DNA of 64,000 bases, taken from assembly GCA_964034945.1 (NCBI GenBank), contig OZ035960.1, positions 106,983,933-107,047,932 on the forward strand, in the 5' to 3' direction. Below the pieces are notes generated by a model, which did not search any database, was not told where the DNA came from, and saw nothing but the letters and a program-made list of their open reading frames with translations. Position 1 is the stretch's first letter, and each line of letters opens with the position of its first letter. This document shows positions 11,345 through 23,064 of the stretch, piece after piece. A program made the position numbers and the translations under genes. The stretch is from Chrysopilus asiliformis (Eukaryota; Arthropoda; Insecta; Diptera; Rhagionidae).

Positions 11345-11935
11345 ATCTCGAATGTCCTTGCAACTTCTTACCCGTGGACCGTTACAATATCAAAAATTTT
11401 ATTTGCAACAAACCACTGTTAATTATAATAAAAATTGAATGCTGCAATGTAACGCTCTCTTGAATTAATTATTTGAGATGTGAGGATAAAATTTCATGCA
11501 AATGTCACATATTGTGTAGGTACTCATTTTGTACCAATTAATTCACAACAGAATATAATAATACAGTAATGTAATGTAAGTACAGTAATTCCAAACATTC
11601 GCGGATTTGGTTATTCGCAGAAGTAAACAAATTAAACAAAAATATAAAATAGTAAGCTATAACTTTTAGGGTGCATTATATTAAATAATAAAACCCAATA
11701 TGTCTAACTATAAATATTTTAATTAGGACGTAAAATTTATTCATTGTTATTTATTTTAACTTCCATATTAATAAAAATGTGTCACAATTTTTTTATTTCA
11801 TATTAAACCTTGCGCGGACCCCCTGACGTTGTTCAGGGACCCCCAAATCAATTTTAATTTTCCATGGACCCCCTGAATGATCCCGGGGACCCCTGGGGGT
11901 CCGTAGGGACCACTTTGGGAACCACTGCTCTAGAA

Positions 11936-12199
11936 TCAAGGAAGGGTGGGCTTATGACCAAAAGTGGTGGTGGTGGTGTTAAACAGGACTTTTTTTTGAA
12001 TATGGAAGCAATGGCAACAAAATTAAGCTTGGTTATACATCTATGTTTACATCGCATAGCAAGCAGAGAAGATATTCATCTTTAGTGAATGAAATTTCTT
12101 TTAATATCGCAAATGTGCATAAATTAAAGCGAAAAGTTCTTTGAACCGAACCCGAATTTGACAGCTCTTCTACAGTCAAAACTAGATTTAATAGCAAGT
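11936..12199. other. Short spacer with GGT run
   Basis: A TGGTGGTGGTGG run lies at about 11965. Nothing else was recognised between the hAT target site and family B. Confidence 0.45.
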
Positions 12200-12840
12200 T
12201 TTTTACTTTCTTCTATAGAGGGACAGTATTGTATTCAAGATGGAGATCGACGAGAAAGGAGGGGGGGGGGGGGGATAAAAGCTTTCTGATTAGTATGAAA
12301 ACCGTTTCAGGCAAAATTATGAGGATGTCCGTGCATCTGTCTGTCGGTCTGTTGGTCTGTCGGTTTGTCGGTCTGTCAATCTGTCGGTCTGTCGGACTGT
12401 CGGTCTGCCGGTCTGTCGGTTTGTCGGTCTGTCGGCCTGTGGGTCTGTCGGTCTGTCGGTCTGTCGGTCTGTCGGACTGTCGGTCTGTCGGACTGTCGGT
12501 CTGTCAGTCTGCCGGTCTGTCGATCTGCCAATCTGTCAATCTGTCAATCTGTCAATCTGTCAATCTGTCAATCTGTCAATCTGTCAATCTGTCAATCTGT
12601 CAATCTGTCAATCTGTCAATCTGTCAATCTGTCAATCTGTCAATCTGTCAATCTGTCAATCTGTCAATCTGTCAATCTGTCAATCTGTCAATCTGTCAAT
12701 CTGTCAATCTGTCAATCTGTCAATCTGTCAATCTGTCAATCTGTCATTCTGTCAATCTGTCAATCTGTCAATCTGTCGGTCTGTCGGTCTGTCGGTCTAT
12801 CGGTCTGACGGTCTGACGGTTTGTCGGCTTGTCGGTTACT
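12200..12840 (+). mobile_element. Octamer-array dispersed repeat, family B copy 1
   Basis: The 5' portion runs through TATAGAGGGACAGTATTG, a poly-G tract at about 12262-12275, and TTTCAGGCAAAATTATGAGG before the array. The same order occurs at 62961-63075 and, reversed, at 57570-57640. Beyond 12840 the tail differs from the other copies, so this copy is 3'-truncated. At 12216-12220 the uninterrupted CTTCTATAGAGGG is the empty site corresponding to the miniature inserted at 62675-62958. Confidence 0.7.
12336..12834. repeat. Octamer array (CTGTCGGT)n then (CTGTCAAT)n
   Basis: The first 190 bp are mixed CTGTCGGT, CTGTCGGA and CTGCCGGT octamers. From about 12525 to 12775 the octamer CTGTCAAT is nearly pure, and the array closes with CTGTCGGT units. 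The transition suggests one variant expanded locally. Frames here rich in L, S, V, C, Q, N and R are repeat translations. Confidence 0.95.
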
Positions 12841-14442
12841 CTATTAAAATATTTTTACTAAAAATGGATGAAATTTTTGATTTTATTTAATGAATTTTGC
12901 ATAAGGCCAAGCATTACCCGTCAATGTGGGGTGGTATTGGACGAAGCTAAGCGATTTTGTGTGGCCTCTTTTACTTGAAGTGGACCTTCCAGATAAATTG
13001 GTTGGTACGAACTTGCGTTTTAAGATGTCTAGATTTTTTTTCAGTCACTGATCTATGTTAATAAGGCAAAATCGCTAGAGTGAAAGACATCACGAAATTG
13101 TCGCTTTGGAGACAGAATTTTTTCCTGTTTTCTTTTTTTTATTTTCAAAAGAAGTAGGTAATGAAATATTCTTATACCAAAATGTAAACATTACCAGTAT
13201 TTTTTGGATACACTCTTAAAAAATCTTATTTTAAAATATTAAAAACGGGATTCGACATGTTTTTTACAAGATTTTTGTATTTCTTGTTTTTTTTTCTTCT
13301 AAGAAATGGAAGTAAATCTTAACTCCAGAAATATTCTGTTGCATACGCGATAAGTTATCTGAATCCCAACTCAACATTCACTATGGGAGAAACGACAAAA
13401 ACGAATTTTCCAGGACGTTTACAACAAAACAATTTAATCGTAAAGTCAGCATTTGAAAACAACAACAATGTAACAAATAAATGGACAACAGAAACAGGAG
13501 CGGAAGGAAGAAGAACACTAAAACATTTTGAAGAAAAACATCGATACATGAGGACCAGGCACACACAATATAGTGAAAGGGGGAAAAATCAAATCTACGA
13601 CAACCAGAACGAATACTAACCATAATCCTAAGTAAAAAGGAAACTTAAAGTAAGATTGCTAGCCGACGATGCGAATGTCTGTAGTTAAATTTGCATTTCT
13701 GGTGGTGGCTTTTTTATGATTGTTCAAGCCCTGTTGGCGTAAGGATCACATGCGTACATTTTAAATCTCATCATTCCTGCGGGATTCTTTTGAATTCTGG
13801 GTGCTTGTTTTCTAGGCGACTTCTACTACGCTGCTTTTATCGATCTAATTGTGTATGCCACCGTTTACACAGTATAAAATTTTGGTTCCTTTTTAAATAT
13901 ATAATTTTTGTAGGAAGGGAAATTGCCTTCAAAAGGGAGTTTTCGCAGGGGTGAAGCTTTTTTTTCTGTTAAGTGAAAATATAAAATGGTTATGAAGTAT
14001 TTTATACTTTCACTTCAAGTTAAATTGGGGTTTAAAAATATCTAGAGGAGAAAAAAGTACGGAATTTGGATTTTTCGGGGGTTTTAATGGTTTGTTTTTA
14101 TGTTTGAAAGAATAGTATTGATAAAATGGGAGTGCAGGAAAATTTATTTGCAAAATTATAACTTCTCGCGCAATGTTTTCGCGAGAATCTCACACCTGTT
14201 GACTTTTGAACAGTTCAATTGAGATTTACTCATAATTTCGCTTTGCCTTCAGAGGACGGAAAGAAGACATGAAATGGAGATTGATTTTAGTTGACGGAAA
14301 CTTTCCTTGTGGGCGAATTGTGTTGTAGTAAAAACCGAATCAAACGCTAATTAACGGGCTTTTGAGACACTCAAACCTTACGCTTGATACTAAAGCAAGC
14401 TCTAAAATTTGAAATACACAGTACAGATTTTTTCATAAAAAA
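12841..14442. other. AT-rich sequence with one short hairpin
   Basis: A hairpin with 17 bp arms (13971-13987 and 13999-14015, 16 of 17 paired, 11 nt loop) stands alone. Overlapping frames at 13355-13623 on both strands are low in complexity and unsupported. Confidence 0.4.
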
Positions 14443-15217
14443 CATAAGAAAAGCTACAATTGCCAGGTTCCAATCGTCAAATACTCTATATGATAAAATG
14501 AGTGGTCCGACTGGATTTTGATGTATGGAAGAGTTATGTAAAATCGTATTTTAAACACATTTTACCTTAATAAATTTTTTAATGTGACTCACTGTTTTCG
14601 AAAAAATTGCAAAAACCTGTTTCGTTTGTATGCACTCAGAAAAATGTCCACGTCAACTTTTTGTCAGGTTAACTCTGACCGCTAGCTGGCTGACAGAGGT
14701 TTCCATTATATGACATTACATCCTCGAAATACCTATCTAAGGTCAACTCGTGCAGCTTCCAATGCCCTAATTCACCTGCTGGTGGCTTAATTTCAGAATT
14801 TATCCGGCCACAGGTCAACACAAGTTTTACATCCTCTCATGCAGGCGAACGCGCACCTCGCATAGGCTAAATTTTCCTGCCCGAGGCCAATTACGCCGTA
14901 CGTAGGTCGTCGAGTTAGCCTCCATTTTTCTGAGTGTGGGGAAAGGGGAGGGAATGGTCCAATTTTGCTCGCCCAAAAGCCATTTAAGAGAAACGTAACT
15001 ATACAGAATTTCAAGTCTCTAGCTCAATCCTTTCGAAAGGTATGGTGTTTACGGACGGACAGACGGACAGACAGACAGACGGACGGATATGCGGAAATCA
15101 AAACATTTTGGTATCCCTAACACCCTGGTGTAGTTCATTTTTGTGTCCAATGTGCTGCAAACGGTATACGAAATCTGACATACTCCTGTATGATGTATCA
15201 GATAGGGTATAAAAAGT
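14443..15217 (-). mobile_element. Family A copy 2, interrupted by a miniature
   Basis: In sense (minus) order the copy shows TTTTTATACCCTATCTGAT, ACACCAGGGTGTT and a short GTCTGTCC array (15048-15090). It continues with TTTCGAAAGGATTGAGCTAG and one tail unit, and ends at CAATTGTAGCTTTTCTTATG. The element at 14633-14936 splits it at a TATGGGG site whose unbroken form is seen in copy 3 at about 17911. Confidence 0.75.
14633..14936. mobile_element. CACTCAG miniature transposon, 304 bp (copy 1)
   Basis: The ends are CACTCAGAAAAATG and its exact complement. Flanks are TG on both sides (14631-14632 and 14937-14938), and the paralogous empty site in family A has a single TG. The interior contains AACTCTGACCGCTAGCTGG and GCCAATTACGCCGTACG. 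Copies at 62675-62958 and, degraded, at 29525-29834 share this interior. No frame encodes a transposase. Assignment to a Tc1/mariner-like group rests on the 2 bp duplication and is an inference. Confidence 0.88.
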
Positions 15218-15849
15218 AAAACTTTTTGCAAATGTCAGCATTGGCGATTATGGTTTTGTGGGTTGACAGCGGATTTCATTTTGATTTTTAACTTAAAATT
15301 CACTATTTTGGATTTTTTTTGTTTTCTTTTTTGATTATTTCCTTTTAAGTTTTATTAATTAAAAACGTTATCACGCAACGAAATGAATTTTTTTATCGTT
15401 ACAAATCGAAATAATGCAACGAAACAAAATTTTAATTTCGTTACATAACGAAATGTATAATGCCACAATTTTTTTTCGTTTTCTATCACTGATTTGAACA
15501 GATCTCGAGAAGGTGAGAGATATCGATTTACAGTGAAATTTTAAGAGTTTGGTTGTATTTCTTTTTCATTGAATATTTTTTTTATTAAGAAACTGTGTTT
15601 ATTGTGTTTCGTTTAAGAGGTACGAAAATATAGTTTATTTAGCTTTAAAAACGTACATTTTTAGAAAAGATCTAAAAAGGATGTACATCAATTTGATATA
15701 TTGTATCAATAGAAAATTCTTTGAAACTCCACAAGGTCTTTAAAAAAATTGTTTTTGGTAAGTTGTTGAAAAGTTTTGCTGTTTATGGGAAAATAATTCT
15801 GATTAGTTCGATTTTAGAATTGAAAGTTTTTATTTTTTAATTTTTCTTG
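15218..15849. other. AT-rich sequence, no recognised feature
   Basis: The stretch includes loosely repeated CGTTAC and ACGAAAT motifs at 15365-15480 (ATCGTTACAAATCGAAAT and similar). No coding or RNA signal was seen. Confidence 0.4.
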
Positions 15850-15857
15850 TTTTAAAA

Positions 15858-15939
15858 CCGTGGTTCCCAAACTGGGGGGCGTCAGCTGTTTGATAAGTGT
15901 TCAAGGGGGGCGTCAACTGAAAAAGTTTGGGAACCACGG
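15858..15939. mobile_element. 82 bp hAT miniature with 8 bp target duplication
   Basis: The ends CCGTGGTTCCCAAACT and AGTTTGGGAACCACGG are perfect 16 bp inverted repeats, flanked by TTTTAAAA on both sides (15850-15857 and 15940-15947). The 50 bp between them contains two GGGGGGCGTCA-type blocks. The ends are closely related to those of the 10245-11927 element, so both could have been moved by the same transposase. Confidence 0.9.
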
Positions 15940-15947
15940 TTTTAAAA

Positions 15948-17580
15948 GCTTTCGACTGTACAAGATTTGTCTCAAATTTTTAGTCGTTTTCAAAATCTGA
16001 TTATTTTCCAGTGTAAACTGACGTCATAGTGCCGTATACGCGATTTTCTGTAAATACAATTTTAGTTTTAATATAAGGCGAGCAAAAATGACTTCAAGAC
16101 GCGTATATTTCGTACACATTTTGAATGTTTGCCATACTTAAATCGACAGTAGAAATGAGGACTTTTTACTAAATGGATTGAGGAAGATGTGACTTGAAAG
16201 GACGACCGACGTAAAGGACGAAAAGGACTCGGTGTATTGTCCTTAAAATATATTTCGTTAGCTTGAAACGTACGTTTCGCATATCGTATGCACATGTAGA
16301 GTTTATTTGTTTTATGCAGATGATGCGTACATACACAAAACTGCCAGGATTATTATCCTTTCGACATTTGGCCTGATGAAACACGCCACATTGTTGATGG
16401 GTACCGTGAAGATTGTTTGCTGAGCTCTCCTCTTTGCCAGAAGGCGCGTAGGGTGGGGCAGAGCAATTTTATGGTATTCTTTATTCGTTGGTTCGTGCAC
16501 ATGGTGTTATGTCGTTAGATCAAGAAATAGTAGATGGTGCCCTCCATATAATATATTTCTTTAATTCAACAGCGAAGGCTGTAACTTTTGCAGAAACGAT
16601 AAAGAAGTAGAAACGCCAACAACTTTAGAATTCGTACAGTAAACGAATTTATTTTTAAAGCCGGATGACTGTGTGAGTAGCAGAATAATAATTTCACCAA
16701 CGATTTAATTTAAAGAACAGGAAAAATTGAATGGACCCGAATCCAGGTGAAACCACAGGAATTGCGATAATATGTTTTATTTTTTTTTTTTTGGTGAAAA
16801 TTCCATGTGTTCGCTTTACGTAAAGTTTTCCCTTCAAGAGGAAGTTTTCGGAAATGATTTACGAATTATCCAACCATGGGCTGTTCTGCCGCGTCCCCGA
16901 AAAGCAGAGATAAGCTATACCTGATAGTCGAAATCACATTTTTGTTTGCGTACTTCGAATAACCAGCAAAGACCTCAGGTGGTTAAGTTGATTTTATAGC
17001 AAAGTGAAAACATTTCGACTTTTTCCTGCCTCAACATGGGTGAACGTTCGCATCTATTATCAGATTATGGATCATGTAACTGTGAGGATTTTCATCCTAT
17101 TCGGAAAATGTTTTTTTTTCGAGTTTGCAAAAGTTTTTATAATCCAAGTTTGCTGGGGATACAATTTTAAATCTATAGTTAAAATTTTATGTTTACATTT
17201 GAGTTGAAAATAGTTTTTAAGGTCCCTGTGGGCTTATATAAAAATAAACAACTTTCCAAAAATTCGGCTTTCTGGTATTTTTAGAAGAAATTGCAAAGAT
17301 AGTTAAAAATGGTATAGTTTTACTAGGGGCTGTGTCCCAAACCCCCCTCCCCTCGTTTATAGCCTGCCCCACCACCCCACCACCGGCATTTACAGGACTT
17401 TGGCCTCCCTGTCAACGATGGCCTTTTGCCGTGCATCTTACGCGGGCTTGGGTCCTGGTAAAACTCGAAAAAATTTCAACAAAAAACTAAAGCAATACAA
17501 TTTTTAACAAATATAATAAAATTTCGCGAAAATTAAAAAAAAAGTGCAATAATAGAGGCCCCGCCCCTGACCCCAACGTG
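15948..17580. other. Unique-looking sequence, no gene supported
   Basis: Overlapping minus-strand frames at 16068-16500 lack domains and splice signals. At 17325-17575 a C- and G-rich stretch begins TAGGGGCTGTG and ends GGCCCCGCCCCTGACC. It could be a decayed terminal-repeat element, but the match between its ends is too weak to call. Confidence 0.35.
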
Positions 17581-18355
17581 TATCCAAAGAAATATTTTAT
17601 CCATATGACAAAAATAATTTTGTCCAACGTGCTACCAAATTTTTTGTCCAACAGACCAATTTCTTGTCAATATTATCAACTCACACATTTTGTCGATTTG
17701 ATATTCTAAACACATAAATTTACGATTAACCGTTTTCGAGAAAACAGAAAAAAAGTATTCAATTTGTATGGTGGAGGCGAAAGGAGTGGTCCGATTGGAT
17801 TTTGATGTATGGAAGAGTTATGTAAAATCCTATTTTAAATATATTTCACCTTTATAAATTTTGCAATATGACTCACCGTTTTCGAGAAAATGCGAAAAAA
17901 CTGTTTCGTTTGTATGGGGGCGGGGGGGAAGGAATGGTCCAATTTTGCCTGTTCATGAACTTAGACTAACCATTTACGAGACACTTAACTGTACATAATT
18001 TGAAGTCTCTAGCTCAATCCTTTCGAAAGTTCTGGTGTTCACGGATGGACAGACGGACAGACAGACAGACAGACGGACGGACGGACGGACGGACGGACGG
18101 ACGGACGGACATGCGGAAATAAAAATCTCCGATGATTGGTTCGATGCGGTACAAACGGTATACTAAATCTAATATACTTCTATATGATATATCACATTGA
18201 GTATAAAAATTTCCCAAATGGGAAATTTCTCATATTTTTTCCATATGACAAATTTTGTCCATATGACAAAACCATTTTGTAGAGTCAATTTTCAACAAAA
18301 CTTTTATCCATATAATGTAGAATTTTATCAACATGATAAAATATTTCTCTGGGTG
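17581..18355. mobile_element. CACCCAGAGAAA-type element split by a family A copy
   Basis: The left end TATCCAAAGAAATATTTTAT and the right end (complement CACCCAGAGAAATATTTTAT) are inverted repeats with a few changes on the left. Both are flanked by TG (17579-17580 and 18356-18357). Both arms carry CATATGACAAAA motifs. Family A occupies 17700-18210 inside it, so this element is the older of the two. Confidence 0.65.
17700..18210 (-). mobile_element. Family A copy 3
   Basis: One tail unit and the central motif are intact (TTTCGAAAGGATTGAGCTAG on minus). The array at 18045-18112 is short, four-base GACAGACG and GACGGACG type rather than an expanded octamer. The uninterrupted TTTGTATGGGGG at about 17905-17918 serves as the empty-site reference for the miniature at 14633. 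Confidence 0.7.
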
Positions 18356-18357
18356 TG

Positions 18358-21007
18358 GTCCAGCCCGGTCGATCTTCTAGCTTTCCGCTCCATCCTCGCG
18401 CATCGGGCCCGAGTCTGATTTTTTGAAGGTGTACAACTTGTAGGGATAAAAGTGAGGGTAATTTAAGTGGATTTTTCAATTTTTTTCCAAAGTTTGCTTG
18501 TAGGCATAACCCCTTATATATTAGAAAATATATTTGCGTTATCCCTACAAGGCCTTACGTGTCGAATTTTGAAATTCTTACACAACGTTTCAAAGGTTAT
18601 TTTTTTAAATTGAAACTAAAGAGATAAACAGATTTTTAGCCCGTTTCGACATACAAGTAAAAAGGTGGGCGATTTTCATACATCGGAAATTTTATACAGT
18701 TTAAATTGGTCTACTTATGACGTTTGTAGGATTTAGACTGTTTTTCCAAAAACATTTTTTTTGTTCCAGGAATTTATTCCATGGACTACGTGGCCCATGT
18801 ATGAAATCGCCCCACCATGCTCTTATTTTCATTTGGGAATTTTTCACATTTCCATGAGATAAAACCGTTAAAGATTTAAAGTGGGATTTTCCGAGAAAGA
18901 AAATTTTTTTGTGCTTATTTTCGACTTAAAAAATATTACTTTCTAGAATTTCCAATTATTTTTCTTTCTAGAATCTCAAATTTTATTTCTCAAATGTTTT
19001 GTCCAAAATTCTCTGAAAAAATAGTATCAAGCGTAATATAAAATTGAACCCGGATTTTCTCAGAATATTCTTCACAGATTGTAAAGAATTTTTTTTTCAA
19101 TTTTTTTCATTTTAAACCTATAATGATTTAAGATTAAAAAACAAATTACTCGAAGCATCAAATTACAAATAACTGCGTATGTGTAATTTATTTTCGAATT
19201 CTCAAATTGAATTGGAAAATTTCCATTACAGTACAAATCGAAAGAATTCTTCACGAAAATTGCGATACGATTTTATTTTTGTTCGTTGAGTTTTCACTGA
19301 GGAAAAAAAAAGAAATCAAGGATTGTAGAAATTTGAGTCTGTAAGAATTTCAGTTTTCGTTTTGGAAAATTAAACGAAATTCGAATATGTGGGCAATGAG
19401 ATGTTAGATGGGTGGCGATAGGCGATTGAATCCAAGGACATTAAAGGACGAGGCCGATGGAAATCATAGAATTGTAATATGAGTACGAAACCATGTATTG
19501 TGTGTACGTTTATGCGATTGTAAATATTTACATTTTGTGCAAATATAGTCAGTGGGAAATCTAAGATGAAAGTAAGTGAAGGGACAGTTAGAAGGGAAAT
19601 CCATTTACTAGGAAATTTATTGTTTTCTCAGTTTTTTTTCGGTGTGTGTGTGTGTGTGCTGTGAGTTTCTTTTTATAAAACTTCTCCACACTATATATAG
19701 AAATAGAATTGTATGTTGTATATGTAATAGAGTACCATTATTCCATTTAGAAAGCACTTTAGTTTTCGCTTTCTTTTATTTGGGGATATTTTTTACCATT
19801 TTTTATTATACAAAGTATAATACTATGTGTATTTTTATTTCGTTTTATTATTTTCTTTACTTTTTGGTATATTTTCTTTTTACCATTTGACCTATGGGTG
19901 GGTAAACAATACAAAAAACACTACCCCCAAGTAAAAAAAAAACATCTTTTCGTGGTACATAATAGACATCCTTCAAGATCGTTCTCAACATACACCAACA
20001 ATAGAAAATGGTACTTAGTCTTGGATTTTCTTCTGGGTTTTCATCTTTCCCGCACCCAAATCTACTTGGCTTTTAGTTGGTTTTCATATTTTCCTCGGTC
20101 CGCAGTCGTCCTAAAAGGGGAAAAGGGGGGCGGTGGTGTGTTTCTAGTTCTTTTCCACCATCTTTTGTTTTTCTCACGTTGAATACGTTTCGTTTGTTTT
20201 GCCTCAATTGTTGGTAAAACGCTTTTCCGACCCACAAAAGTCAACTAGAGGGGAAAAAACCAGCCTTTGTCATATGAACGTGCAAACATTTCCTTCTTAG
20301 TAACTTAAGAGGGAAGTTTTTCTTTCTTTTTCTTAGAATTTCACTCGGAAAACGATTTATACACACCACTCCTCGATTGAGACCCGAATCTCGATTGGGC
20401 TCCAGTTTAATGGAGCCGATTCGAAGGTTCTCATGAAGATGATCCCAATATCGAATTTAGGTCTAGGTCCTGAAAATCCCTCAAACCATTGAAAATAGAC
20501 TGGAAAAGTCCACAATTTGACCGAGGAAATACAAGAATAGATTATTATGTACTCAATGTCGTCGACAAAAGTCATGGTAAATATTTTCACAGACTAATTA
20601 GGGGACGATTTGAATAATCGAGAAACGATATTATTTACAAAATTATCCATGAATAAAATTGGGGTTCGATTTGATTGTTTCATGTTTTCAAGATTTCTTT
20701 TTGTTGCTAAAAAGAATGGATATTTCAGCTGTTTTTTTAGAAATTTCAATAAAATTCATAAAATATTTTGTTTTAAAAAAATGGTGGCATCTGAAAACCT
20801 TCAAAGATGTTTTTTTTTGTTTTTTATTGTGTGACACAATTTTTTGTTAATTATGTTTAAGATGGGGGTTGTTCTAGGACTGGACTTTTGTTCCTGTCAA
20901 CACAACTTGCTCCAATTAGGAAAACCTTTTGGGGGAATCAATTTATGACGTGAAATGCAGGAATTCCCTGATTTTTGACGTTTTTGGACAAGTTAGAACT
21001 TTTTGAT
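18358..21007. other. AT-rich sequence, no gene supported
   Basis: The only structures are a 7-unit GT run at about 19641 and scattered fragments of a unit with TTTGCGTTATCC (about 18530) that recurs at 52.5 and 53.5-53.8 kb. The frames at 19642-20850 are T-rich and hydrophobic by composition, without start or splice context. Confidence 0.4.
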
Positions 21008-21121
21008 GTTGTGGCGTATATGTCGTATATGTCGTATATGTCGTATATGTCGTATATGTCGTATATGTCGTATGTCGTATATGTCGTATATGTCGTTTAT
21101 GTCGCATATGTCGTATATCGT
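21008..21121. repeat. 9 bp tandem repeat (GTATATGTC)n
   Basis: About twelve units of GTATATGTC follow each other, with a few variants such as GTATGTC, GTTTATGTC and GCATATGTC. Confidence 0.9.
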
Positions 21122-21177
21122 TTTTTATGTACGTAAATTAAATGAGAATTGAAATGATTTCGTCTTAGTTCCAACCT

Positions 21178-21716
21178 GGGCTAACCATATGTTTTGTGGG
21201 TCAATCCGGAAATCCGGAGCAAGATGAGAGGCGGGGGGGGGGGGGGGTGGATCCGGGGCAAGATGTGAGGTGGGGGTGGATCCGGGGCAAGATGAGAGGG
21301 GGGGGGGGTGTATGACTGAATCGGAACACTAATGAAAAAAAAGTATACAAATAAAATCTTCATTCAGACGAAATCCAAGGATAAAGGGTTATTAAATGTT
21401 CGCCGCAGGTGAATTTTTTTGATAAAGTGCAGCGCAAAGATTTAAATCAAGAGCTAAACAGTCCCAAGCAAAAATTAAGTTAATTTTTCGCGCTCTTTAC
21501 ATTCCATAAATAATGGTGCCGGAAACTCTAAAATCAGCTCTGAAGACAAATGCGCCGCAGGCGAAATTTTTTGAAATACATACGCTATTTGTGGCAAATC
21601 TTTATTATAACACTATTATAACACTTTATTGAAAAAAAAAACCCTGACAAAAGTTTTGTTCCCGGTACGCCGGGCCAACACGCCTGATTCCGAGACAGCC
21701 CCGGCCATAACAGGGC
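21178..21716. mobile_element. Decayed hAT-like element, GGTGACCATA family (copy 1)
   Basis: The left end GGGCTAACCATATG resembles TAGGGTGACCATA, the terminus of the complete copy at 55375-56230. Interior blocks GCCGCAGGCGAAATTTTTT (about 21403 and 21552) and AACAGTCCCAAGCAA also occur at 45375-45560. The right part (GGCCAACACGCCTGATTCCG) aligns with the right part of the 55 kb copy. The ends are eroded and no target duplication is visible. The G-rich stretch at 21222-21310 is internal to it. Confidence 0.6.
21222..21310. repeat. G-rich tandem repeat, about 30-38 bp unit
   Basis: Two and a half units share TCCGGGGCAAGATGAGAGG followed by G tracts of 5 to 15 bases. Several runs of at least four G lie within 90 bp on the plus strand. 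Confidence 0.85.
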
Positions 21717-23064
21717 GCATAGTCAGTTTAGTTCTAACTGAAGTTTTTGAATGAAGAAAAATTAAACCCCAGTTGTTGTTAATGGGGTTTTTACTTATTA
21801 AAATTTCCCAAGTAAATCATTAGTGCGGCCTTACCTCGCTAAATTATTGCATTTTCGATAATTTTAAATTTGAAGCTAACAATTTTAATAATCCTATAAA
21901 ATTTATTTTTTCCCTTTGGTTTTTATGTGAGAAAAAAAGCCTTTCAGTTTAGCCACAATTAAAAATTTCAATTAGAAGGTGGATAGTAGAAAATATAAAG
22001 TCTTTGAAGTGCAGATGTCATATTGTAGTGGAATACAGAAGTTCCCTTTTTAAAAATTAAAAGGTTTTTGCATGGAAAATCTAAAATTAGAGAGAATTAT
22101 TTATTTCAACAAATGAAAGGCCCTATTTTTTTTCTGTGAGCATATTCCGTTTTCATGGCCTTCCGCATTTTAAAAATTTATGAAATATGCCTCAAAAAGC
22201 AAGTAGATTCATTTAATTAGAGCCTAAGAAATGAAATTGAAATGAACCTCGAAATTCTGAAGACATCCACTCGAGAAATCATAAAATGACGAGAATCGTA
22301 AGAGACAGACACTGGGGGTAAAAAGGAATAACGCAAATGTAGGTCCATTGGGGTGTTAGGAATTTTCCTTTTTATGAAGAATTTTCACTGAGCGAACAAG
22401 GTCCTTTTCATCTGTTTTATATGGCATTAATTTAATCAAATTTCAAATGCTCAAAATTATTTGTGTCCGGAAAAATTCAAAAAAATTCCTAGATCTTCGG
22501 TTTCATGGGGACTGGGAATGGTTCTCATTACGTATTTGTCTGATTATATTCGGTTTTTAACACCCTGATAGATTTCATTTAAAACATTCTATAGATATAC
22601 CGTTATATATACGAATAAAAGTTGGAAAATTCCAGGTTTCTACTGGACATTATCTTCTAAATTCACCATTGGTCGATAGATGGAGAAATTTGAGGTATTT
22701 TTCTTGGATGAAAATATGTTAACGGAAATTTCTATGCAAAAATGTCCAAATGTAGCCTGACTTTTATCAAATTTACATATTTTATTTTTATTTAACAGGA
22801 AAATATGTAAATCACCAAAGGAAAACAAGAAAAGTAATTAGCGTTACCTTCGTATATTAATAATGAATGGCATTAGTGTGTAAAAAGACAACACCTTCAA
22901 GTCAGGTAAATTATGATTATGTTGTGATGTTTCTTGGTTAATTTTAATATACAGGAATGTTCATATTTATGCAATCGTATTCAGCGTAATTAAATCTCAT
23001 CAGAAAAGTAAATTTAAATAAATTTTTTTCGCTCATTATGTCATTTCAAGATTCACATCTCACT
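21717..23064. other. AT-rich sequence, no recognised feature
   Basis: All frames are short. No shared repeat could be identified by eye apart from a weak match near 22300 to the TTTGCGTTATCC unit. Confidence 0.4.

Larger units (their letters stand above)
10245..11927. mobile_element. hAT element with 8 bp target duplication, 1683 bp
   Basis: The element starts CAGTGGTTCCCAAACT and ends TTTGGGAACCACTG. It is flanked on both sides by CTCTAGAA (10237-10244 and 11928-11935), the 8 bp duplication diagnostic of hAT insertion. Just inside both ends are repeated GGACCCC and ACGGACCCC blocks, including a 35 bp unit duplicated at 10268-10340. No transposase frame remains. Much of the length is a second hAT inserted at 10597-11344. 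Removing it leaves a non-autonomous element of roughly 0.9 kb. Confidence 0.92.

Noticed and set aside
17325..17575. GC-rich element with TAGGGGCTGTG and GGGGCGGGGCC ends
   Set aside because: The ends agree too poorly to call inverted repeats, and no target duplication is visible.
21820..21840. Minus-strand GAG|GTAAGG as a second ratchet point
   Set aside because: No pyrimidine tract precedes it and no open frame ends there.
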